DNA of 44,571 nt from positions 1 through 44,571 of the forward strand of contig JAAYXE010000130.1 in the NCBI GenBank assembly GCA_012516075.1, written 5' to 3'. Both the position numbers and the translations under genes were made by a program. The DNA is from Chloroflexota bacterium (GTDB lineage: Bacteria; Chloroflexota; Anaerolineae; Anaerolineales; UBA4823). Positions 26,288-36,627 of this stretch are shown here, piece by piece (positions within the stretch are counted from its first letter, which is position 1; every line of letters starts with the position of its first letter). A model generated the notes under the pieces. The model worked only from the letters and a program-made list of their open reading frames with translations, was not told the DNA's origin and ran no database searches.

Positions 26288-27193
26288 ATGCCCCTGCTGA
26301 CGATCTTCACGGCCCCCAAACCGTTCACCAACCCCCATATTGACACCATCCAGCGCAACGCTATCCAGTCCTGGCTGCAGCTTGGCCCGGATGTCGAAGT
26401 GTTCCTGATCGGAGAAGAAGCCGGGCTGGCAGAAGTGGCCCGGGAGTTCGGGGTTACCCATCTGCCGGATGTGCGCCGCAACAGTGAAGGTACACCGCTG
26501 GTCAGCTCGATATTCGACCTGGCGCGCCAGGCATCCAGCAGCCCGCTTCTGGCCTATGTGAATGCCGACATTATCCTGCTGCCCGATTTCGTCACTGCTG
26601 CACGCCAGGTGATGAAGCAGGCAGAGCAGTTTTTGATCGTCGGTCAGCGCTGGGACCTGGATGTGCGCAGCCGGCTGGATTTCAGCCCGGGCTGGGAAGA
26701 GCGCCTGCGCACCGATCTGAATGCTCGCGGCCGGCTGCATCCCCCGGCGGGCAGTGATTATTTTATTTTCCCGCGCGCGCTGTTTACCGAAATGCCCGAG
26801 TTCGCCATCGGGCGCGCTGGTTGGGATAACTGGATGATCTACCACGCCCGTAAGCAGGGCTTTCCGACCATCGATGCCACACCGTCTATTCAGATCGTCC
26901 ATCAGGATCACGATTACAGCCACCTTCCCGGTGGACGCCCGCATTACGATCTGGAAGAGTCCAGCCGCAATATGGCCCTGGCAGGTGGTTCGCAGAACAT
27001 GTACATCGTCCTGGATACCGATAAGCAGTTCTCCGGCGGCCGCATTCATGCCCCCCGGCTGACTGTGCTGCGCGTCGTGCGCCGGGCTGAGCTGTGGCTG
27101 ACTCCGGCAAACGGAAAGCGGCAGGGCCCGCGCTGGGCTGCCGCCCGCGTACTGCGCCGCTTCCGCCGCCGCAGAACGAAGAGCAGGCTCTGA
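26288..27193 (+). CDS. GT-A type glycosyltransferase-like protein
   Basis: A 301-residue soluble protein. PLLTIFTAPKPFTNPHIDTIQ at the N-terminus, then VEVFLIGEEAGLAEVAREFG, and LLAYVNADIILLPDF around residues 92-106, where NAD stands for the DxD metal-binding motif of GT-A enzymes. PPAGSDYFIFPRALF and RAGWDNWMIYHARKQGFPTID resemble the acceptor-side region of GT2-like enzymes, and IVHQDHDYSHL provides a histidine often found at the end of the catalytic domain. The C-terminal 40 residues are basic (RRFRRRRTKSRL). I cannot name the family. It is packed between a membrane protein and two GT2 genes, one base away from the latter, which supports a role in the same glycan pathway. Confidence 0.7.
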   Translation: MPLLTIFTAPKPFTNPHIDTIQRNAIQSWLQLGPDVEVFLIGEEAGLAEVAREFGVTHLPDVRRNSEGTPLVSSIFDLARQASSSPLLAYVNADIILLPDFVTAARQVMKQAEQFLIVGQRWDLDVRSRLDFSPGWEERLRTDLNARGRLHPPAGSDYFIFPRALFTEMPEFAIGRAGWDNWMIYHARKQGFPTIDATPSIQIVHQDHDYSHLPGGRPHYDLEESSRNMALAGGSQNMYIVLDTDKQFSGGRIHAPRLTVLRVVRRAELWLTPANGKRQGPRWAAARVLRRFRRRRTKSRL

Positions 27194-27194
27194 G

Positions 27195-28142
27195 ATGCGC
27201 GTCGGACAGAATCCTGCGAAATTTATCGACCATGTAGCCCAGCCGCAGCGGGTAACTGTGGCGGTGGTTTCTTATATCCCTTTCCTGCAGGGCTATTACG
27301 CTGAAAGCCTGCAGGTGCTGAAAGCCTGCCTGGGCAGCCTGAAGGAGAACACTTCCTATCCACACGACCTGCTGGTCTTTGATAATGGAAGCTGCGAACC
27401 GGTGCGTGACTATCTGATGGAAGCGCAGAGCAGCGGGCAGGTCCAGTACCTGGTGCTATCTGAGAAAAACATCGGTAAAGGCGGCGCCTGGAATTTTATC
27501 TTCCAGGGAGCGCCGGGCGAAATTATCGCTTATGCCGACAGCGATATCCTCTTTCGCCCCGGATGGCTCGAACGCTCCGTGGAAATCCTGGAGACTTTTC
27601 CACGCGCCGGCATGGTAACTGCCCGTCCACTGCGCACCCCGGAAAAGTTCTACACCAGCACCCTGGAATGGGCAGACCAGACACCGGACGTCAGAGTTGA
27701 GAGAGGTGACTTTATCGACTGGGAAGTGTATCGCGAGCACGTGATGAGCCTGGGGACCTCGGAACAGGAAGCCCGCGAGTGGTACAACTCGCGCCAGGAC
27801 CTGCGCCTGACCTACCGGGGCGTCAGTGCACTGGTCAGTGCGGCCCATTTCCAGTTCACAGCATATAAATCTGTGCTGCAGCAGTTCCTGCCCTTTGAAA
27901 TGGACCGCCCCATGGGGCAGGTGCGCTCACTCGACGAACGCATCAACGCTGCCGGTTACCTGCGGCTGACCACCTGCGAGCCCCTGGTAAAACATTTGGG
28001 CAACCGTCTGGAAGAAGCTGCTCCCACGGCCAGCCGGCCCGGGAAAAAGCTGCCTCTGTCTGCCCGTTTTCTGCATATTCCCTGGGTCAAACAGGGGCTG
28101 CTGCGGGTCTACGATTCGATTTTCAAGTTCTACTACGGGTAA
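27195..28142 (+). CDS. Glycosyltransferase family 2 (first of a tandem pair)
   Basis: A 315-residue GT-A protein. It has TVAVVSYIPFLQGYYAESLQ, LLVFDNGSCEPVRDYL (the D-N-G-S position of GT2 VDNGS motifs), LSEKNIGKGGAWNFIFQ, and IIAYADSDILFRPGWLE with the DxD metal-binding aspartates. The rest resembles GT2 members acting on repeat units in the cytoplasm. It is clearly paralogous to the next gene: both begin MR-x-G-x-NPAK and share the YADSD-x-LFRPGWLE, E-x-FP-x-AGMV and NIGK/NLGK-x-GAWN segments in the same order. It starts one base after the previous stop. Substrates are unknown; the pair could add two related residues. Confidence 0.85.
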   Translation: MRVGQNPAKFIDHVAQPQRVTVAVVSYIPFLQGYYAESLQVLKACLGSLKENTSYPHDLLVFDNGSCEPVRDYLMEAQSSGQVQYLVLSEKNIGKGGAWNFIFQGAPGEIIAYADSDILFRPGWLERSVEILETFPRAGMVTARPLRTPEKFYTSTLEWADQTPDVRVERGDFIDWEVYREHVMSLGTSEQEAREWYNSRQDLRLTYRGVSALVSAAHFQFTAYKSVLQQFLPFEMDRPMGQVRSLDERINAAGYLRLTTCEPLVKHLGNRLEEAAPTASRPGKKLPLSARFLHIPWVKQGLLRVYDSIFKFYYG

Positions 28143-28181
28143 ACATTATTTCCTACATCCCACCCTGTACCGGAGTCATGC

Positions 28182-29201
28182 ATGAGAACGGGTAAGAACC
28201 CCGCCAAAACCGGGATCCCAGCGTATGCCCCGCGCCAGCTTGGCGTCGCCCTGCTGGTTTATATCCCTTCACAGGAAGGTTATTTTCAGCAGTCGCTGGA
28301 AATCCTGCGCTATCAAATCGACAGCCTGTACCGCAGCACATCCCAGGAGTTTGACCTGCTGGTCTTCAACAACGGCAGCTGCCCCAACGTTGTGAAGACC
28401 CTGCAGGAGTGGTATGAAGAGAAACGGATTACGTGGCTGGTGCACTCGCAGCACAACCTGGGTAAAGCCGGCGCGTGGAACTGGATTCTGGGCAGCGTCC
28501 CCAACGAAATCATCTGCTATGCCGATTCGGATGTGCTTTTCCGCCCGGGCTGGCTGGAAGCCAGCCTGCGCATCCTGGAAGCCTTCCCACAGGCCGGGAT
28601 GGTGAGCGCCCAGCCCAACTTCTTCGATGTCCTGGACGGCGAGGGCACAGCCCATTTACCTTTGCTCAACGACCCGGACTACGAATTTGGCGAGTATCTG
28701 CCGCCGGCGGAGATCATCGACGAATACTGTTTCGGCATTGGTGCCGACGAAGAACAGAGCGCGGCCTTTCACCGCAATCCCATCCCCTACATTGTCAATC
28801 GCAAGAATAATGTCAGGGCGGTGATGGGCGCCTCTCACATGCAGTTCATCACCCGTCGTGAAATTGCGCGCCAGGTCATCCCGCTGCCGGCCACACGGGC
28901 GATTTACCGTCCCGAAACCATCAGCCTGGATCGTCACATGGACCAGGCCGGTTACCTGCACCTGTCCACCCAGGAGAACTACGTCTTTCACATGGGCAAC
29001 ACCATTACAGATTATCTCCTGAACGAGCTCAAGACGCTGCAGGTATCACACCAACCCCTACCGCGGCCCCAGAGCCGGGCCGTTGAAAAACGTTCCCTTC
29101 ACTACCGGGCGGCAGCCGCTCTCGCCCGGCGCCCGCAAATGCACAATCTGTTTAAACGCCTTTACAATTTCCTCTTTCGGGTGCTTTACACTGAAGGCTG
29201 A
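28182..29201 (+). CDS. Glycosyltransferase family 2 (second of a tandem pair)
   Basis: A 339-residue GT-A protein, paralogue of the gene before it. Key segments are LGVALLVYIPSQEGYFQQSL, LLVFNNGSCPNVVKTL, SQHNLGKAGAWNWILG, and IICYADSDVLFRPGWLE carrying the DxD motif. It differs in the acceptor half, where a longer insert (PNFFDVLDGEGTAHLPLL, GEYLPPAEIIDEYCFG) replaces a shorter one in the first copy, which suggests divergence to a different acceptor. The HMGNTI segment near residue 270 corresponds to HLGNRL in the paralogue. Gap to the preceding gene is 39 nt with GGAG 8 nt before the ATG; the next gene begins 12 nt later. Confidence 0.85.
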   Translation: MRTGKNPAKTGIPAYAPRQLGVALLVYIPSQEGYFQQSLEILRYQIDSLYRSTSQEFDLLVFNNGSCPNVVKTLQEWYEEKRITWLVHSQHNLGKAGAWNWILGSVPNEIICYADSDVLFRPGWLEASLRILEAFPQAGMVSAQPNFFDVLDGEGTAHLPLLNDPDYEFGEYLPPAEIIDEYCFGIGADEEQSAAFHRNPIPYIVNRKNNVRAVMGASHMQFITRREIARQVIPLPATRAIYRPETISLDRHMDQAGYLHLSTQENYVFHMGNTITDYLLNELKTLQVSHQPLPRPQSRAVEKRSLHYRAAAALARRPQMHNLFKRLYNFLFRVLYTEG

Positions 29202-29213
29202 CGAGCGACGATA

Positions 29214-30071
29214 ATGAAAGAACTCCTTCGCGACAGCCTGGCCTGCCCGGTCTGCAGCCAGTCATTTACCACGCAGAACGACCGGCTGGTCTGCCAGGGG
29301 TGCGCTTATTCGGTTCCCGTTGAGGCGGGCAAGCCCATCTTTACCCGCCCGCCGCAGAACTTAATCCCCTCGGAGAAAATCGAACGCCGTGCGGATACCG
29401 GCACCCCCTGGCGGCAGGCGAACTGGAAATTCCTGCAGCAGCAAATTTCCCGCCTGGATGCAGACACCCTGTTTCTGGATGTAGGAGCCGGCCGGGGCGA
29501 TTTTGCCTCCCTGTTTCAGAACCGGCCTTACCTGGCGCTGGACATCTACCCATATCCGGAGGTCGACTTTGTCTGTGACCTCACGCAGTGCATACCGCTG
29601 CGCCGGGGGCATTTCGGTGCCGTTGTTCTGATGAACGTGCTCGAGCATGTGTACGACAGCCGGGGCTTCTTCGGTGCACTGGCCCAACTACTCAAACCCG
29701 GCGGCGCCCTGATTGTGGCGATCCCCTTCATGGTCAAGATCCACCAGGCGCCGGTTGATTTTGTACGCTACACAGAGTTTGCACTGGAGCAGCTGGGGAA
29801 AGAGCACGGCCTGCAGATCGAAACACTGGAAGGATATTACGACCCAATATCCCTCCTTGGTGAGGGCATCAACAACTTGAGATGGTCCGTTCTGCCTGAT
29901 GTACGCGGTCCACGTCACTATCTGGGGAGAGCCCTGCTGTACGGTATCCAGGGTCTGGCAAAAGGTATGTCTGCCGTGCTGGGTCCCGGGCAGTCTGTTT
30001 CGCCCCAGGGAATGCGCAGCAAGGCCCCGGTCGGATATCAGGTGGTCTACCGCCGGCCTGTAAAAGAATAG
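29214..30071 (+). CDS. Class I methyltransferase with N-terminal zinc-ribbon (Trm112-like) domain
   Basis: A 285-residue protein. Residues 1-45 hold two CxxC knuckles (CPVCSQSF and CQGCAYSV) followed by PVEAGKPIFT, the layout of Trm112p-like domains often fused to Methyltransf_11 proteins. Motif I of the SAM site is LFLDVGAGRGDFASLF (about residues 82-97), then ALDIYPYPEVDFVCDLT, and LMNVLEHVYDSRGFF with LKPGGALIVAIPFMVKIH. The segment VDFVRYTEFAL is common in surface-glycan methyltransferases of this type. It probably methylates a sugar or a lipid-linked intermediate. It follows the tandem GT2 genes by 12 nt. A small inverted repeat (GCGGC/GCCGC, 30071-30084) sits at its stop codon with no T-run. 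Confidence 0.85.
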   Translation: MKELLRDSLACPVCSQSFTTQNDRLVCQGCAYSVPVEAGKPIFTRPPQNLIPSEKIERRADTGTPWRQANWKFLQQQISRLDADTLFLDVGAGRGDFASLFQNRPYLALDIYPYPEVDFVCDLTQCIPLRRGHFGAVVLMNVLEHVYDSRGFFGALAQLLKPGGALIVAIPFMVKIHQAPVDFVRYTEFALEQLGKEHGLQIETLEGYYDPISLLGEGINNLRWSVLPDVRGPRHYLGRALLYGIQGLAKGMSAVLGPGQSVSPQGMRSKAPVGYQVVYRRPVKE

Positions 30072-30120
30072 CGGCTGCTGCCGCCTGAAATTCTCTAACG
30101 AAGGAAATAAATAATCCTGA

Positions 30121-31563
30121 ATGACCCCCAAACGAGTAATGATCAGCGCCGATCACGGCCTGGCAATTGTCTACTTCCTGCAAAGTGACCTGGTCCCAAC
30201 CCTGCTGGACGCTGGTGTAGAAGTTATCCTGCTGACTGATGATTCGCTGAAGGAACAGATCACACAGCGCTTCGGCCGTCCCGGCCTGACCATCGAAGGG
30301 CTGCGGCTGCAGCAGGCCCGGTCTTATTTCCTGAAAAAAGACCCCTCCATCCAGTGGTGGCTGGATTTCTTGCGCCGGGCAGGTGCATCCAATGGTATCA
30401 ACCTGGAAGCTGTAGACAGCTTTATTCGCCAGGTGGAAGCCGAGGCGCATCCACGCCGCAGGCGACTGTTCCCCCTGATGAAGGTTCTGGTGCAGGCAAT
30501 GTGCCGTTCGAAGCCTCTGCGGCGGTGGCTGGTGAACCTGCAGAACCGCTACACCCCCGGAATCTACACGGACCTGCTCAGCACCTACCGGCCGGACATG
30601 GTGGTTGCCAGCACCCCGGGCTGGCGGCTGGATCGCTACCTGCTGCGTGAAGCGGCCCGCCAGGGGATACCCACGGGAGCGGTGATTGTTGGCTGGGATA
30701 ACTCCAGCAGCTACAGTCTCAAAGGCGCGCCGGTCGACTGGATCACCTGCTGGTCGGAGATTCAGAAGAGCGAACTGGTGAACGGCTCCGACTGGCTGCC
30801 TGAACAGGTGAGCATTGGCGGCATCCCCTCATACGACGGCTATTTCCGGAAAGAATGGCTGATGCCCCGTGAAGAGTACTTTCGCCTGCACAACCTGGAT
30901 CCCGAGCGCAAGCTGATTTCATACGCGTCCAGCTTTGTCAGTTTCTCTCCCAACATCCAGAATGTAGAAGCCCTGGCAGACCTGGTGACCAACGACCGGC
31001 TGTCTCAGCCCAGCCAGCTTCTCATCCGTCTGCACCCCAACCATTTTATGGACGTGGAGCGCTTTGCTGCCGAACGCGAGCAGATCCGCAAGCTGGCCTG
31101 CGAACTGCCACATGTGCATGTCGTCGAGCCAGTGCCGCTGGGCGGAGAACTGGGCTATTATTCCGGCGAAGATATGCCTGAAAAATCATCGATGATGGCT
31201 TATTCCGATGTTTTCACCACGGTTTATTCCACCATGGTGGTAGAAGCCAGCGTTCACGGCCGGCCGGTGGTCAGCGTATGCATCGACTCGCCAGTGGGCT
31301 GGCCGGGGAAATACACCCTGCCCCTCTCGCAGATAGGCGGCTGGCCAACCCATTCGCGCTTCCGCGAATCGGGCGCCGGTAAAGTCGCGCTGAACCGGGA
31401 GCAGCTTATCCAGGCCATCAACACCTATCTGGACAATCCGGAAGCAGACCAGCTTGCCAGGCAGCGCTTCGTCGAGCGCGAGTGCACGTTCACCGACGGC
31501 ACCGCCGGTAAGCGCACCGCAGCGATTCTGCTCTCTAAGTTAGGGATCAACGATGCTCCGTAG
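30121..31563 (+). CDS. GT-B glycosyltransferase-like protein (capsule/CDP-glycerol transferase type)
   Basis: A 480-residue protein. The N-terminal part starts KRVMISADHGLAIVYFLQSDLV and contains GVEVILLTDDS, as in a GT-B acceptor domain; DMVVASTPGWRLDRYLLREA and IPTGAVIVGWDNSSSYSLKG follow. In the C-terminal half, LISYASSFVSFSPN, LLIRLHPNHFMDVERF and SDVFTTVYSTMVVEASVHGRP form the donor-binding pattern seen in polyglycerol-phosphate and capsule transferases (a His in RLHPN, and ST followed by Glu). This kind of enzyme adds sugars or polyol phosphates. A purine-rich AAGGAAATAA lies about 12-14 nt before the ATG, rather far. The stop overlaps the sulfotransferase start by 11 nt. Confidence 0.72.
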   Translation: MTPKRVMISADHGLAIVYFLQSDLVPTLLDAGVEVILLTDDSLKEQITQRFGRPGLTIEGLRLQQARSYFLKKDPSIQWWLDFLRRAGASNGINLEAVDSFIRQVEAEAHPRRRRLFPLMKVLVQAMCRSKPLRRWLVNLQNRYTPGIYTDLLSTYRPDMVVASTPGWRLDRYLLREAARQGIPTGAVIVGWDNSSSYSLKGAPVDWITCWSEIQKSELVNGSDWLPEQVSIGGIPSYDGYFRKEWLMPREEYFRLHNLDPERKLISYASSFVSFSPNIQNVEALADLVTNDRLSQPSQLLIRLHPNHFMDVERFAAEREQIRKLACELPHVHVVEPVPLGGELGYYSGEDMPEKSSMMAYSDVFTTVYSTMVVEASVHGRPVVSVCIDSPVGWPGKYTLPLSQIGGWPTHSRFRESGAGKVALNREQLIQAINTYLDNPEADQLARQRFVERECTFTDGTAGKRTAAILLSKLGINDAP

Positions 31564-32590
31564 CTTTCGAAACCGCTTTACGAAAGCCGTTCAAGTGCTG
31601 CTGAACGGCAGCGACACCAGGCAGCGTGCCGTTACGCGCCGGGATGTCCCCGCTATCACCGCAGAAGAGGTGGAAGAGGCGCGCCTCTTCTTCCCCATGG
31701 ACAAATTCTTTATCTTCGGCCACGCCCGCTCCGGCACCACGCTGCTGACCCGCCTGGTGCGCGTGCACCCGGATGTGCACTGTAATTACCAGGCGCACTT
31801 CTTCACCCGCCCCCCCCTGCTCCAGGGGCTGGTGTCCGATCCGGCAGTCGCAGAATGGCTGAGGCGCCGCAGCAACCGCTGGAATCACGGGCGCGATCTC
31901 TCTCCTGTCGTACTGCGGGCAGTCGCCGATTTCATCATGGAACGGGATGCCCGCCGGGAGGGGAAGCATATCGTCGGCGACAAAAGCCCGAGCAGTCTGC
32001 TGGATGGCGAAGCGGTGCGCCTGATGTATAAGGTTTATCCCGATGCACGCCTGGTCTATATCGTACGCGATGGGCGTGATGCTGCCATCTCACACCGCTT
32101 TCAGGCATTTGTTGACCGGGAAACATCTCTGCCCGCGGAGGACAAGCGCATACGCGCCGCCTTTGTTCGGAATCCCGAGCCATTCCTGCACGGAGAGCGC
32201 TCGATCTTCACAGAGAAAGGCATTCGGCACGCTGCCGAGGGCTGGGTGCGCAACGTTACCGAGACCGAGCAGGTTGGCCGGGAGTTGTACGGCGAGCGCT
32301 ACTTCACGCTGCGTTATGAAGATCTGCTGCAAAATCCCTGGGAAGAAATGTGCAAACTCTGGAAGTTCCTGGGAGCAGATATTGAATCCGCCGGGCTGGA
32401 ACAGGCTCTGGCGGCGGAGATGCAGCGCAACCCGGACGCCGACTGGCAGCAGGAGAAAGCCGGTGAAATTGCCCAATCGCTGCAGAAAGGCAAACAGGGC
32501 ACCTGGCGCAACCTGTTTACTGCGCGCGACCGGGAAATTTTCCACCAGACCGCCGGGGAAACACTGGCCGCCTGGGGTTACGAGATATGA
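31553..32590 (+). CDS. PAPS-dependent sulfotransferase
   Basis: A 345-residue sulfotransferase. The 5'-phosphosulfate loop is IFGHARSGTTLLTRLV (about residues 53-68) and the 3'-phosphate site is LVYIVRDGRDAAISHR (about 165-180), the two elements that bind PAPS. LRYEDLLQNPWEEMCKLWKFLG and the preceding EGWVRNVTE are typical of Sulfotransfer_1/3 family members that sulfate carbohydrates. The reaction moves sulfate from PAPS to a hydroxyl or amine of the acceptor sugar. The PAPS-forming Sat-CysC fusion lies 2.1 kb downstream, so donor and user are in one cluster. It overlaps the previous gene by 11 nt and the next by 4 nt. The acceptor sugar is not predictable. No signal peptide is visible, so sulfation probably occurs before export. 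Confidence 0.9.
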   Translation: MLRSFRNRFTKAVQVLLNGSDTRQRAVTRRDVPAITAEEVEEARLFFPMDKFFIFGHARSGTTLLTRLVRVHPDVHCNYQAHFFTRPPLLQGLVSDPAVAEWLRRRSNRWNHGRDLSPVVLRAVADFIMERDARREGKHIVGDKSPSSLLDGEAVRLMYKVYPDARLVYIVRDGRDAAISHRFQAFVDRETSLPAEDKRIRAAFVRNPEPFLHGERSIFTEKGIRHAAEGWVRNVTETEQVGRELYGERYFTLRYEDLLQNPWEEMCKLWKFLGADIESAGLEQALAAEMQRNPDADWQQEKAGEIAQSLQKGKQGTWRNLFTARDREIFHQTAGETLAAWGYEI

Positions 32591-33594
32591 AATTCCTGAT
32601 CGCCGGGCTGGGGTCGATCGGACGCCGGCATTTCCGCAATTTGCTCGCCCTGGGCGAGCGTGACATCCTGCTCTACCGCACGAACCGCAGCACGCTGCCG
32701 GATGATGAGCTGCAGGGTTTCCCGGTTGAGACCGATTTCGAAAAAGCGCTGCAGCACAGGCCGCAGGCCGTGATCGTGTCGAACCCCACAGCACTGCACC
32801 TGCAGGTCGCCATCCCGGCTGCCCGTGCGGGCTGTCACCTGCTGCTGGAAAAACCCATTTCCCATACGATCGATGGAGTGGACGAGCTGGCGCATGCCGT
32901 GCAGAACAGCGGCGTACAGGTGCTTGTCGGTTTTCAATTTCGCTTCCATCCGGGCCTGCGCCAGATCGCGCAGTGGCTGGCGCAGAGAGCCATCGGTCGC
33001 CCGCTCTCCGTCCGGGCGGTTTATGCCGAGTACCTGCCCGGCATGCACCCCTGGGAAGATTACCGCCTGAGCTACAGCGCCCGGGCTGACATGGGAGGCG
33101 GTGTGGTGCGCACGCTCTGCCACCCATTGGATTACCTGCGCTGGCTGTTTGGCGAGGTGGATGAGCTGTGGGCTTTCACAGAATGCTTAAACGACTTTGA
33201 GCTGGATGTGGAAGACACGGCCGAAATCGGCCTGAAATTCGAGAGCGGTGTCATCGGAAGCGTTCACCTGGATTACAACCGGCAGCCCCCGCGGCATGAC
33301 CTGGAAATCACGGGCACAGAAGGCGTGATCCTGTGGGATAATGCGGATGGCCGGGCCAGGCTGTACCGCGCCGGGAACACAGACTGGGAGACGAGTGAGC
33401 TTCCAGCGGGCTTCGAGCGCAATGATCTCTTCCTGGCGGAAATGCGCAGCTTCCTGTCCGTTCTGCGCGGCGAGAAAAAGCCCGTTTGCGATCTGGACGA
33501 TGGGATCCGTTCACTTGAGGTGACACTGGCGGTCGAAGCCGCATCCCGGCAGGGCCGCGTAATCAAACCGAGGGAGTATTTCCATGCAGGTTAA
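32587..33594 (+). CDS. Gfo/Idh/MocA family oxidoreductase
   Basis: A 335-residue NAD(P)-dependent oxidoreductase. The Rossmann motif is KFLIAGLGSIGRRHFRNL (GxGxxG), with VSNPTALHLQ and LLLEKPISHTIDG following; the EKP lysine is a conserved catalytic-site residue of the family. The C-terminal alpha/beta domain includes the histidine-containing region CHPLDYLRWLFGEVDEL. Family members oxidise or reduce sugar hydroxyls or ketones, for example WlbA-type oxidation of UDP-HexNAcA at C3. Here the substrate is unknown. Its ATG overlaps the sulfotransferase stop by 4 nt, and it overlaps the next methyltransferase gene by 11 nt, so it is part of the same tight run. Confidence 0.9.
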   Translation: MKFLIAGLGSIGRRHFRNLLALGERDILLYRTNRSTLPDDELQGFPVETDFEKALQHRPQAVIVSNPTALHLQVAIPAARAGCHLLLEKPISHTIDGVDELAHAVQNSGVQVLVGFQFRFHPGLRQIAQWLAQRAIGRPLSVRAVYAEYLPGMHPWEDYRLSYSARADMGGGVVRTLCHPLDYLRWLFGEVDELWAFTECLNDFELDVEDTAEIGLKFESGVIGSVHLDYNRQPPRHDLEITGTEGVILWDNADGRARLYRAGNTDWETSELPAGFERNDLFLAEMRSFLSVLRGEKKPVCDLDDGIRSLEVTLAVEAASRQGRVIKPREYFHAG

Positions 33595-34564
33595 AGAAGC
33601 ACAACTGGCAGAAAAGCAGTTCGAGCCCGTCGAATGCATCCTCTGCGGTCCGTCCGAAACCCGCCTGATTGCCAGCACTGGCCAGTTTGGCTGGCCGGTG
33701 TATGTCTCGATCTGTAAAAACTGCGGTCTTGTGTTTCTCAACCCGCGCTGGACACGCGACGGTTACGACCAGTTTTACGAGACTGAATACGAAAAGTTTT
33801 ACCGCTTCAACGAGGCCGAGGCGAAGACTAAAGAGCAGGTTAAAGCGCGCACGGTATGGAATCGGATCTTGCAGTATGCTCCCCAGGAATATCGCTCGGT
33901 GCTGGATATCGGCGCAGGACTGGGCTGGGGCCTGCATCACATCGCCAGCAATGTAAGCGGCATCCGCCTGGCAGGGATTGAGCCCTCCAATTACTGCGCC
34001 GAGCATCTGGTCAACCAGATCGGGGCCGAGCTGATTGGCCGGGACGTGGCCTCGGACTGGTACCAGAACATTGACAGCCCGTTCGACCTGGTGCTCATGC
34101 GCATGGTGCTGGAACACCTGATGAACCCCATCGAATCCTTGAAAAAGGTTCGCCAGGCAATTGCCCCGGGCGGGAAACTGTACATTGCCGTCCCCGATAT
34201 GATGGAGCCCGAAGGCCCGCTGAACGAGTACTGGTTCCGCAGCGTGCACACCTATTATTATTCGAAGGCCACGCTGACGAGTATCGCTGCGCGTGCCGGT
34301 TTTAAGCCGGTCATTGTCCGTTCCGATAACTCGGAGCTGTGGGGCATCTTCGAACCCGCTGATGTACCGGTTCCTGCCCCTCTGCCGGCGGTATACCAGC
34401 AACAGATGAAAGCGCTCAACCGCTACAAACGGAAGCGATTTTTCCGCCAGCTGCTGAAGACAGCCGGGCTGGATAAAATCAGCCGTTTTATTCCCCGCTC
34501 GATCAAGGGATTGTTTCCCAAAAACCTCAAGCAGAAATTCCGGGAGCTGGTCTATCGCCATTAA
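33584..34564 (+). CDS. Class I methyltransferase with N-terminal zinc-binding motif
   Basis: A 326-residue protein. Cys pairs CILCGP (about residues 18-23) and CKNCGLVFLNPRW (about 44-56) form a small zinc-binding domain like that preceding sugar C-methyltransferases and related Methyltransf_11/23 proteins. The SAM site is VLDIGAGLGWGLHHIA, followed by GIEPSNYCAEHLV and LVLMRMVLEHLMNPIESL. IAPGGKLYIAVPDMMEP gives the post-motif region. The C-terminal 80 residues are basic and unlike the rest. It likely methylates a nucleotide sugar or glycan. It ends the run that began at 24609, before a 167-nt gap. Confidence 0.85.
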   Translation: MQVKEAQLAEKQFEPVECILCGPSETRLIASTGQFGWPVYVSICKNCGLVFLNPRWTRDGYDQFYETEYEKFYRFNEAEAKTKEQVKARTVWNRILQYAPQEYRSVLDIGAGLGWGLHHIASNVSGIRLAGIEPSNYCAEHLVNQIGAELIGRDVASDWYQNIDSPFDLVLMRMVLEHLMNPIESLKKVRQAIAPGGKLYIAVPDMMEPEGPLNEYWFRSVHTYYYSKATLTSIAARAGFKPVIVRSDNSELWGIFEPADVPVPAPLPAVYQQQMKALNRYKRKRFFRQLLKTAGLDKISRFIPRSIKGLFPKNLKQKFRELVYRH

Positions 34565-36519
<1,955 letters not shown>

Positions 36520-36539
36520 GTACCTGAATCTATTCTTTC

Positions 36540-36590
36540 AAGCCACCACCTTTCCAGCAGTGGGCCTATTCCGCTGGAAGGTGGTGGCTT
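36540..36590 (+). terminator. Hairpin after sat-cysC, candidate terminator
   Basis: AAGCCACCACCTTTCCAGC (36540-36558) pairs with GCTGGAAGGTGGTGGCTT (36573-36590), 18 bp with one bulged base, around a 14-nt loop. It is the strongest inverted repeat between genes in the window. Only TTTAT follows, so the T-run is poor; it may be a partial terminator or an mRNA-stabilising stem rather than a full stop. Confidence 0.6.
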
Positions 36591-36591
36591 T

Positions 36592-36627
36592 ATGCACGCT
36601 GCATCCAATCCATGTCGCAAACGTTAA
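36592..36627 (+). CDS. Possible 11-residue leader ORF overlapping the SDR start
   Basis: ATG at 36592 opens an 11-codon frame (MHAASNPCRKR) ending with TAA at 36625-36627, in a different frame from the SDR gene and running across its ATG at 36612. AAGGTGG, in the 3' arm of the upstream hairpin, is spaced like a ribosome binding site for it, while the SDR gene itself has no Shine-Dalgarno. It could serve translational coupling. It may equally be chance; there is no homology evidence. Confidence 0.25.
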   Translation: MHAASNPCRKR

